From Deltaproteobacteria bacterium (GTDB taxonomy: Bacteria > Myxococcota_A > UBA9042 > PHBI01 > JACKFB01), in assembly GCA_020632695.1 (NCBI GenBank), contig JACKFB010000010.1, positions 124,001 to 188,000 on the forward strand: DNA of 64,000 nt, read 5' to 3'. Every line of letters starts with the position of its first letter. Positions within the stretch are counted from its first letter, which is position 1. A program made the position numbers and the translations under genes. Of the stretch, positions 26,364 to 38,478 are shown in pieces. The notes below the pieces were generated by a model. The model was not told where the DNA came from, searched no databases, and saw only the letters and a list, made by a program, of their open reading frames with translations.

Positions 26364-27944
26364 ATGAAGGTCCTCCTGGTCAACCCCTCGGACACGATGT
26401 TCGAGATCATGGGCGGCGCGCGCGTCTTCGTGCACAAGACGGAGCCGCTCGGCTTGCTCTATATCGCCGCCGTGCTCGAGCGCGAGGGCCACGAGGTGTC
26501 GGTCATCGACGCCTGGGCCCACGACCTGAGCCGGCAGGACGTCGAGCGTCGTCTCGTGGGGACGAGCTACGACGTCATCGGCATCAACACGCTCACGTCG
26601 AGCGGCGCCTGGGTCTGGGAGCTGAGCGGCTTCATCAAGCGCCACCACCCTCACACCAAGGTGGTGCTGGGCAACATCCACGCCTCGGTGTACGCCGGCT
26701 TCTACCTCGAGCACGGCCGCTGCGACGCGGTGGTCCACGGCGAGGGCGAGCTGATCATGCGCGACCTGGTCGCCGCCTGGGAGGCCGGGACCCCGCTCGC
26801 CGACGTGCGAGGGATCTCCTGGCTGGACGGCGGCGTGGCGCGCAAGAACGCCCCCGGCTCGGTGGTGCAGGATCTGGACTGGCTGCCGCTGCCGGCGCGA
26901 CACCTGGTCGACATGGCGTCCTATTCGTCACGCGACTTCGTGACCCGCACCCGGGACGGCGGGCGCTACCGCGTGATGCTGGCGACCCGCGGCTGCCCCT
27001 TCGCCTGCACCTTCTGCGTGGTGAACGCCGACCGCAACTACCGCATGCGCAGCGCCCGCTCGATCGTCGACGAGCTGCAGCTCCTCGTCGAGGAGTACCA
27101 GGCCAGCTTCGTGGAGTTCCTCGACCCGCTCTTCACCGTCAACAAGAAGCGCATCATCGAGGTCTGCCAGCTCATCATCGAGCGGGGCATCCAGGTCGAG
27201 TGGCAGTGCGAGGGCCACGTCAACACGGTGAACGCCGAGGTGCTGGGCTGGATGAAGCGCGCCGGCTGCCGCAACATGGCCTTCGGCATCGAGACGGCCT
27301 CTCCCGAGCTGCTCAAGGCGGTGCGCAAGGGCTCGTCGCCCGACCGCGTCCACAAGGCCATCCAGGCCACCCACGCCGCGGGGATCAACCCGCACGGCCT
27401 CTTCATCCTGGGCCTGCCCGGCGAACGCCCCGAAGACACGCGCGCCACCATCGCGCTGGCCCGCTCGCTGCCACTGGACTTCGCCCAGTTCGCCATCTTC
27501 GTGCCCTACCCGGGCAGCGACCTCTACGACGACTTCGTGCGCGAGGGGCGCCTGGACAACGAGGCCACGCCCGAGGAGAAGGTCGCCAACTGGCGCCGCT
27601 TCTCTGCGTACCTGTCCTTCACCGACCTCGAGCCCATGTACGTGCCCGAGGGCTGGACCATCGAGTCGCTGAAGTCGGCGCAGCGCCGCGCCATCCGCAG
27701 CTTCTACCTGCGGCCGCGGCAGATCCTCCGTGAGATCCGCAAGTTCCGCCCGCGCAACTGGCGCAAGTACGTGGAGGGCGTCAGCACGGTGTTCCTGCCC
27801 GGCCTCGAACGCCTGTGGCCCGGCCGCCGCCCGACGGCCTCGCCGGTGACCCGCGCCGACGCGCTGCAGCCGGCCGCCTGCGCCCCCGAGGTCCCGGCGC
27901 CGGCCGAGCCCGCCTTCGAGACCCAGGCCCAGCGCGTTGTCTGA
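26364..27944 (+). CDS. Cobalamin-dependent (B12-binding) radical SAM enzyme
   Basis: The 526-residue protein begins with a B12-binding Rossmann domain (MKVLLVNPSD; GLLYIAAVLEREGHEV; VHGEGE). Residues about 195-420 are a radical SAM core with the cluster motif CPFACTFC (CxxxCxxC) after TRG, and GIETASPELLKAVRKG. A C-terminal region of about 110 residues is Arg-rich. B12 radical SAM enzymes methylate unactivated carbons or phosphinates or rearrange substrates; the substrate here is unknown. The ATG at 26364 starts the protein as in its family; a TTG at 26355 would add three residues. The stop overlaps the next gene by 8 nt, suggesting the two radical SAM proteins work together. Confidence 0.9.
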   Translation: MKVLLVNPSDTMFEIMGGARVFVHKTEPLGLLYIAAVLEREGHEVSVIDAWAHDLSRQDVERRLVGTSYDVIGINTLTSSGAWVWELSGFIKRHHPHTKVVLGNIHASVYAGFYLEHGRCDAVVHGEGELIMRDLVAAWEAGTPLADVRGISWLDGGVARKNAPGSVVQDLDWLPLPARHLVDMASYSSRDFVTRTRDGGRYRVMLATRGCPFACTFCVVNADRNYRMRSARSIVDELQLLVEEYQASFVEFLDPLFTVNKKRIIEVCQLIIERGIQVEWQCEGHVNTVNAEVLGWMKRAGCRNMAFGIETASPELLKAVRKGSSPDRVHKAIQATHAAGINPHGLFILGLPGERPEDTRATIALARSLPLDFAQFAIFVPYPGSDLYDDFVREGRLDNEATPEEKVANWRRFSAYLSFTDLEPMYVPEGWTIESLKSAQRRAIRSFYLRPRQILREIRKFRPRNWRKYVEGVSTVFLPGLERLWPGRRPTASPVTRADALQPAACAPEVPAPAEPAFETQAQRVV

Positions 27945-29058
27945 CGGCGTCGTCGGCGAGCGCGTCACCCAGATCGCCGGCCACGTGCGGCAGGCCATGC
28001 TGTTCCGACGCCTCTTCGATCCGGCCACCATGCTCATGGACGTGGTGCGCTTCCCGGTGGACCGCTACCTGCGCGACGGCCGCGCGTCGTGGCCGACGTC
28101 GATCTCGCTGGTCATCCGCTCCGAGTGCAACGTGCGCTGCGTGATGTGCCACTCCGAGGAGATCCTCGACTCGCGCGAGCGCTTCATGTCCCTGACGGAG
28201 CTGCAGCGCTTCATCGAGCATCTGGGCCCGCGCGGCCGCCGCCCCAGCCTGTTCCTGACCGGCGGCGAGCCCTTCATGCGCAAGGACATCCTCGATGTCA
28301 TCGCGCTCATCAAGGCCGAGGGGATGCCCTGCGGCGTGGTGACCAACGGCACCCTGCTCTCGGTCGAGCGCATCCGGCGCCTGGTCGAGCTGGACATCGA
28401 CTGCGTGGTGCTCTCGCTACACGGCCCCGAGGCCGTCCACGACGCGATCACCCAGCGCCCGGGCAGCTACGCGAAGCTCACCGAGGCCGCCCGCGAGCTG
28501 CTGGCGCGCCGCCGGGGGACGCGGGTGCTGCTCAACTGCGCCATCACCGAGCACAACGCCGACGCGCTGGGCGAGGTGGTCGCCGAGGGCGAGCGCCTGG
28601 GGGTCGACGCGGTGCGCTTCGAGCACCTCAACTTCGTCACCCCCGAGGAGATGGAGGCCCAGGCCGCCGTGTGGGAGCGCCTGGGGGACCCGGCCGCCTC
28701 GGTCAACAGCTACGTGCACCGGCCCGGCGGCGGCCCGGATCTGGCCGCGTCGGTCGCCGCGCTCGAGCGCCGCCCGAGCCGCATCCCGGTCTTCGTGAAG
28801 CCCAACCTGGACGCGTCCGAGCGCGACGCCTGGTACTCGGCCGACGGCGAACAGAAGCGCCACTGCACCTACCCCTGGCGCTCGCTCTTCGTCTCGGCGG
28901 GCGGTGACGTCTACCCCTGCCTCTTCATGTTCTACAAGGTCGGCAACCTGCTCGAGGAGCCGCTCGAGGCCATCTGGAACGGCGACCGCATGGTGCGCTT
29001 CCGCAAGGAGGTCGGCACGGCGCTCTTTCCCGCGTGTGCGCGCTGCTGCAAGCTTTGA
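27937..29058 (+). CDS. Radical SAM/SPASM-type enzyme
   Basis: The 373-residue product has the cluster motif CNVRCVMC (CxxxCxxC) near residue 65, TGGEPFMRKD, and GVVTNGTLL. A C-terminal Cys set (CTYPWRS, YPCLF, CARCCKL) is typical of SPASM or twitch auxiliary-cluster domains. Such enzymes modify peptides or small molecules. It may act in the same pathway as the preceding B12 enzyme. The start is taken as TTG at 27937, overlapping the previous stop; an ATG at 27997 (MLFRRLFD) is a plausible alternative. No precursor peptide gene is evident within 1 kb. Confidence 0.88.
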   Translation: MSDGVVGERVTQIAGHVRQAMLFRRLFDPATMLMDVVRFPVDRYLRDGRASWPTSISLVIRSECNVRCVMCHSEEILDSRERFMSLTELQRFIEHLGPRGRRPSLFLTGGEPFMRKDILDVIALIKAEGMPCGVVTNGTLLSVERIRRLVELDIDCVVLSLHGPEAVHDAITQRPGSYAKLTEAARELLARRRGTRVLLNCAITEHNADALGEVVAEGERLGVDAVRFEHLNFVTPEEMEAQAAVWERLGDPAASVNSYVHRPGGGPDLAASVAALERRPSRIPVFVKPNLDASERDAWYSADGEQKRHCTYPWRSLFVSAGGDVYPCLFMFYKVGNLLEEPLEAIWNGDRMVRFRKEVGTALFPACARCCKL

Positions 29059-29101
29059 GCGCCGCGCCTGCGAGCGGACCGGCGCCCCCGAGGCCCTCCT
29101 T

Positions 29102-29131
29102 TTGACGCCGCGGGCCCGTCGTGGGTATTCG
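29102..29131 (+). promoter_or_regulatory. Weak candidate promoter placing the legumain-like transcript start at its ATG
   Basis: TTGACG (29102-29107), 18 nt, TATTCG (29126-29131). If used, transcription would begin at about 29138 and the ATG at 29140 would be nearly leaderless. There is no recognisable ribosome binding site before that ATG. The -10 is weak. Confidence 0.3.
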
Positions 29132-29139
29132 TCGCTGCC

Positions 29140-30711
29140 ATGAGCGCTCCCCCAACCTCGCCCCGTCGCCTGGCCGCCCTGCTCCTGGTGGCCGGCGTGG
29201 CCGCGGGCGGCGGCCTGATGTGGCTGCTCCGCGCGCCCGCGCCCTCGGCGCCGCAGCGCATCGCCCCGGTCTCCGGCCCCGCGCCCCCGCCGGCGGCGAC
29301 GGCCCCCACCGAGGCCGCCGTGCCTCCGGCCGCCGAGTCCACCTCCGGCCCGCGCTGGCTGGTCGCCGGCGGCGGGGACGTCCCCGAGTCGAACCAGGTC
29401 TCCATCGAGCAGGACCTGGCGCTGGCGACCCGGATCCTGGGTCCGGGCGGGGTGCTGCTCTACGCCAGCGGCCCCGGCTCGCGCGCCGTCCAGGTGCTGG
29501 ACCCGGCCGGACCGCCCGCCGGCCTGCGGGCCGAGCTGGGCCAGCTCTTCGCGCCGCGGGCCGGCCGCGACGCCCGCTACCGCCAGACCACGCTGAGCCC
29601 CAGCGGCCCGGCGACCCGGGAGGCCTTCCTCGACGCCCTCGCGACCGCCGTGTCCCACGAGGGCCCGCCGCTGCTGGTCTACCTGGCCGGCCACGGGCTG
29701 CCCGGCGAGACGCCCGCGGACAGCGCCGTGCTGATGTGGGGCCGTGGCGAGCTGGTGCCCGGCGACCTGGCCGAGGTGCTGGACCCGGCCCGAGCGCGCG
29801 AGACGCGGCTGGTGGTGACCTCGTGCTACGGCGGCGGCTTCGCCGAGCTGGCCTTCCGCGGCGCCGACCCCGAGGGCGCCGTGGCCACCGGTCGCTGCGG
29901 GTTCTTCGCCACCACCGCCGACCGCGAGGCCGCCGGCTGCGACCCTGACCCCGACCGCCGCCGCCAGGACGGCTACGGGATGCACTTCCTGCACGCCCTG
30001 GGACAACGGGCCGCCGACGGGACGCCGCTCGAGCCCGAGCAGGTGGACTTCGACGGTGACGGCCGCGTCAGCCTCTACGAGGCCCACTGCCGCGTGCGCA
30101 TCGCCTCGCGGTCGGTGGACGTGCCCACCTCGACCTCGGAGCGCTGGCTGCGGAAGGTCGCGCCGGCGGAGGGGCCCGAGCGCCCGGTCGCCCTGCCGGA
30201 GGAGGACGCCGTCATCGCGGCGCTGACGCGCGACCTGGTGCTGCCGGCGGAGCTCCCGCCGGTGCGGGCGCGCGTCCAGGAGTTGGACGACGCCATCGAC
30301 GCCCTCGCGACGCAGATGACCGACGCCGCCGACGAGGAGGATCGCCGCTACGCCGCCATCGCGGCGGCCCTGCTCGGGCGCTGGCCGGTGCTGGACGACC
30401 CGTGGCATCCGGACTTCGAGGCCACCCTCGCCAAGGACGGGGAGGCCATCGAGGCCGCGCTGCGTTCGGATCCCCGCTATCGGGCCTTCCTGGAGGCGGG
30501 CGCCGACCTGGATCAGCTCGCCGAGGACCGCCGGGTGCTCGAGGTGCGGCAGGCGCCGCTGTTGCGGCTGATGCGCGCCCTGGAGAACCGGGAGCTGGCC
30601 GCCCGGCTGCGTGCCCGCGGCGGCAAGGCGTGGCGAGGCTACGAGCGTCTGCTGGCCTGCGAACGTGAGGTGCCCGAATTGGCGAACCCTCGCGGATCGA
30701 ACGGACCCTGA
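29140..30711 (+). CDS. Membrane-anchored clan CD (legumain/caspase-like) cysteine peptidase with EF-hand loop
   Basis: The 523-residue protein has an N-terminal membrane helix (residues about 10-30) and a Pro/Ala linker. The peptidase-like domain shows the clan CD dyad: His185-Gly186 after a hydrophobic strand (LLVYLAGHG) and Cys229 after another (LVVTSCYGGGF). C13 legumain relatives have this layout. A 12-residue EF-hand-type calcium loop with Asp303, Asp305, Asp307 and Glu314 (DFDGDGRVSLYE) follows, so calcium control is possible. The C-terminal 200 residues are helical and unrecognised. Location is probably periplasmic. The catalytic pair is seen; activity and substrate are inferred. Confidence 0.8.
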   Translation: MSAPPTSPRRLAALLLVAGVAAGGGLMWLLRAPAPSAPQRIAPVSGPAPPPAATAPTEAAVPPAAESTSGPRWLVAGGGDVPESNQVSIEQDLALATRILGPGGVLLYASGPGSRAVQVLDPAGPPAGLRAELGQLFAPRAGRDARYRQTTLSPSGPATREAFLDALATAVSHEGPPLLVYLAGHGLPGETPADSAVLMWGRGELVPGDLAEVLDPARARETRLVVTSCYGGGFAELAFRGADPEGAVATGRCGFFATTADREAAGCDPDPDRRRQDGYGMHFLHALGQRAADGTPLEPEQVDFDGDGRVSLYEAHCRVRIASRSVDVPTSTSERWLRKVAPAEGPERPVALPEEDAVIAALTRDLVLPAELPPVRARVQELDDAIDALATQMTDAADEEDRRYAAIAAALLGRWPVLDDPWHPDFEATLAKDGEAIEAALRSDPRYRAFLEAGADLDQLAEDRRVLEVRQAPLLRLMRALENRELAARLRARGGKAWRGYERLLACEREVPELANPRGSNGP

Positions 30712-30760
30712 TGTCGTCCGGTCGCGTCGCCGACTCGGGGCCCGGTAAGATCCCGAACCC

Positions 30761-30775
30761 CGCTGACCGTCAGCG
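30761..30775. promoter_or_regulatory. Inverted repeat upstream of a sigma-54 promoter, possible activator site
   Basis: CGCTGA-CCG-TCAGCG is a perfect 6+3+6 inverted repeat about 60 nt upstream of the -24/-12 promoter at 30832-30847. The position suits an enhancer-binding-protein site, but the same repeat is not present upstream of the second sigma-54 promoter at 37764. Confidence 0.35.
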
Positions 30776-30831
30776 AAAACTCCAGTGATTTCCAGGCATC
30801 CACCCGACCCTCGCCGAGCGCACACCGGCTC

Positions 30832-30847
30832 TGGCACGAGTGTTGCT
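30832..30847 (+). promoter_or_regulatory. Sigma-54 (-24/-12) promoter of the propeller lipoprotein
   Basis: CTGGCACGAGTGTTGCT (30831-30847) matches every defined base of the sigma-54 consensus YTGGCACGrNNNTTGCW, with the GG and GC elements at the required spacing. The predicted transcript start is near 30858 and the ATG at 30901 follows after a TGGAG ribosome binding site. It requires an enhancer-binding ATPase; one is encoded in the next gene. Confidence 0.85.
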
Positions 30848-30900
30848 CCTGTTGCCCGTCGTCGCCCCCCGGTACTCCCACCGCCTCCCTGGAGCCTCCG

Positions 30901-32355
30901 ATGACTGCCACGCCGACTGTCACCCCCAACCCGCTGTTCCGCCGCGCGCTGCTGGCCTGCGCGCTCGCCCTGCCCGCGCTCTCGGGCTGCTTCGAGCTGG
31001 GTCTGAACACCGAGGAGTCCACCCCCGGCAACCAGGTCGGTGGCCAGGCCCTCGGCTACGATCTGGCGCTGAGCGCCGACGGCCGCTACCTGGTGACGGC
31101 CACCACGGCCAGCGACGGCGAGCGCACCGTCTGGTCGGTGGACCTGGACGAGCTGTCGGGGATCTCGCTGCCGGTCGGCAAGGCCGCGACGCGCATGCTC
31201 TTCGGCGACGGCGAGATGGCCTACTTCCTGACCTTCGACAAGAACGACGAGAACCATCCCCGGGCCTTCGTGCACGCCATCTCGCTGCGCACCGGCCGCA
31301 TCGACCGCAGCTGGGAGCTGGGGGGCGCGGCGCTGCTGCTCTCCATCGACGAGGCCCGCGGACGCATCGCCGCCTGGAGCAAGCTGCCCTGGTCCGTCGA
31401 CAAGAACGGCGACGGTCACTACGGGCTGGAGGTCATCGACGTCCACACCGGCAGCCAGCGCCAGCTCGCGTTCGACGACCGCGTCGTGGACGTCCGCTTC
31501 GTCGAGGCCACGGGCGACCTGGCCACGGTCACCGACGTGCGCCCCATGGAGTCGCAGGTCACGCTCTATGAGCCCGAGACCCGCAAGCGCCACGTCATCG
31601 ACGTCCCGAACTGCGCCTCGAGCCTGCAGATCTCACCGCTCGGTCGCACGGCGATGCTGGCTCCCACCGACTGCAGCAAGGACCCGGTCAGCATCATCGA
31701 CCTGGCCAGCCGCGCCTTCGTCGAGAACATCCCCGGCTTCGGGCCGGTGGCCTGGTCGCCGGACGGGCAGTACGCCATCGCGTTCGGCCGCAAGGACGAC
31801 CTGCGCCAGGTCGCCGGCATCGAGACCGAGACCCCCTACAGCCTCCTCTTCATCGAGGCCGCCACCCTCGACATCGAGGTCATGGAGCTGGGCGACGACA
31901 TCCCCATCTACACCATCACCCCGGACGGCCAGGTCGTGCTCATCTACTCGATCCTGACCAGCAGCAGCTATGACGGCATCGTCATGGTCGACGTCGCCAC
32001 CCGCACCCTGCGCCAGACCTCGGGGCCCGAGGTGGGGCTGTCCGAGTTCGTCATGTCGCCCGACGGCCAGCTCGTCTACCTCATCGACGGCGGCCTCTTC
32101 CGGCTCGACGTGGAGACCGGGATGATCGCCTACGTCACGCTGCCCTGCGGCGGCGAGGGCGAGCCCACCCGCTGCAACCCCGACCTCATCAACCTGATGC
32201 CGGGCGGCAAGACCCTGGTGCTGGGCTACAAGGACCTGGCGGAGTTCGGCCTCTACGACGTGCCGACCGACCGCTGGGACCTGAGCTTCCGCATCGAGCG
32301 GGGGCCCGCGCCGTCGCCGACCAAGCCGACCCTGGCGCCCATCACGATCCTCTGA
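30901..32355 (+). CDS. Lipoprotein with TolB/WD40-like beta-propeller
   Basis: The 484-residue product has a signal ending in the lipobox ALSGC and an Asn/Thr/Glu-rich linker. Repeated four-stranded blades follow, recognisable by LSADGRYLVTATT, ISPLGRTAMLAPT, WSPDGQYAIAFG, ITPDGQVVLIYS and MSPDGQLVYLIDG. These SPDG turns are typical of TolB/WD40-like propellers. It is presumably a surface or periplasmic binding protein; no enzyme motif is seen. Expression is predicted to depend on sigma-54 through the promoter at 30832. It is convergent with the kinase/sigma-54-activator gene, so a functional pairing of the two is plausible. Confidence 0.88.
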   Translation: MTATPTVTPNPLFRRALLACALALPALSGCFELGLNTEESTPGNQVGGQALGYDLALSADGRYLVTATTASDGERTVWSVDLDELSGISLPVGKAATRMLFGDGEMAYFLTFDKNDENHPRAFVHAISLRTGRIDRSWELGGAALLLSIDEARGRIAAWSKLPWSVDKNGDGHYGLEVIDVHTGSQRQLAFDDRVVDVRFVEATGDLATVTDVRPMESQVTLYEPETRKRHVIDVPNCASSLQISPLGRTAMLAPTDCSKDPVSIIDLASRAFVENIPGFGPVAWSPDGQYAIAFGRKDDLRQVAGIETETPYSLLFIEAATLDIEVMELGDDIPIYTITPDGQVVLIYSILTSSSYDGIVMVDVATRTLRQTSGPEVGLSEFVMSPDGQLVYLIDGGLFRLDVETGMIAYVTLPCGGEGEPTRCNPDLINLMPGGKTLVLGYKDLAEFGLYDVPTDRWDLSFRIERGPAPSPTKPTLAPITIL

Positions 32356-32378
32356 CCCGGCGGCGGGCTCGCGGCCAC

Positions 32379-32400
32379 CCGGGAGCGCACCGGCTCCCGG
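32379..32400. terminator. 8-bp hairpin between convergent genes
   Basis: CCGGGAGC (32379-32386) pairs exactly with GCTCCCGG (32393-32400) around a 6-nt loop between the stop codons of the propeller lipoprotein and the kinase/activator gene. No T-tract. Confidence 0.5.
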
Positions 32401-32416
32401 CCCTCGGCCCCGCCGC

Positions 32417-37705
<5,289 letters not shown>

Positions 37706-37763
37706 GATGGTCGAACTATGAGAGATGACCCCTCGCGAATCAACCAGCGCATGGCGGAAGCCG

Positions 37764-37779
37764 TGGCATGCGTCTTGCT
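37764..37779 (+). promoter_or_regulatory. Sigma-54-like promoter of the small lipoprotein
   Basis: TGGCATGCGTCTTGCT keeps the -24 GG and -12 GC at exact spacing and differs from TGGCACG-N4-TTGCW only at C-to-T in the first block. The predicted start is near 37790, about 70 nt before the ATG at 37859. It sits 60 nt from the divergent GTG of the activator gene. Confidence 0.65.
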
Positions 37780-37858
37780 TCGACTTGCCTCGACCCCGGC
37801 GGGCGTGTCAGATCAGCGCGCCGACCACGGCGGGGAGCGCCGCCCCCAGGAGCCCTTC

Positions 37859-38443
37859 ATGCATCGCTGCCGCATCGCCCTCGCCTTCGCCCTCGTGCTC
37901 GCGCTGACCTCCGCCATCACGGCGTGTGAGCCCATCGAGGACACCGACGGTTCGGGCGCCGCCGACGTGAGCACGGCGGACGCGCGAGGCGATGCCCTGG
38001 CCGACGCCCTCGGCCCCGACGCCGGCTGGCCCCCGGCGATCGACCCTGCCTCGGACACCCAGCTCGGCACCACCGAGGCGGGCACCCTGTCGTTCTTCGA
38101 CGGCCAGGTGCTGCTGACCCTGCAGGCCGGGTCGCTGGACACCGACACCTCCATCACGATGACCCGATCCATCATCCAGGCCAGCGGCAAGGACTGGGTG
38201 GGCTACACCTTCGGCGACCACGGGATCCCGCTGGACCCGCGGGGGGAGCTGACCCTGACGGTGCCCGTCGCCTGGCTGCCGGCCGGCGCAGCGGTCAACC
38301 CCACCCTGGGCATCTACCGCCTGGACGGCGTCCGGCTCGGCGCGCAGCTCCAGACGGCCTCATCCTCCGTCTCGGGCGGGCGCTTCACCATCACGGTGAG
38401 CATCGAGTCACTGGACGACTTCGTGCTGGCGACCAACCCCTGA
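37859..38443 (+). CDS. Small lipoprotein, function unknown
   Basis: The 194-residue protein starts at the ATG at 37859 with AGGAG seven bases upstream. Its signal peptide ends in ITAC, a good lipobox. An Asp/Ala-rich linker follows, typical of exported proteins in this window (another is 38479-41007). The globular part is beta-rich (LSFFDGQVLLTLQAGSLDTD; GELTLTVPVAWL) and resembles a ZU5- or carbohydrate-binding-like beta sandwich, but I cannot assign it. No catalytic residues stand out. It diverges from the activator gene and has its own sigma-54-like promoter, so it is probably a target of that regulator. Confidence 0.78.
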   Translation: MHRCRIALAFALVLALTSAITACEPIEDTDGSGAADVSTADARGDALADALGPDAGWPPAIDPASDTQLGTTEAGTLSFFDGQVLLTLQAGSLDTDTSITMTRSIIQASGKDWVGYTFGDHGIPLDPRGELTLTVPVAWLPAGAAVNPTLGIYRLDGVRLGAQLQTASSSVSGGRFTITVSIESLDDFVLATNP

Positions 38444-38478
38444 CGGGCGCCGGCTCGGCCGCTCCCTGCGGGTCTCTC

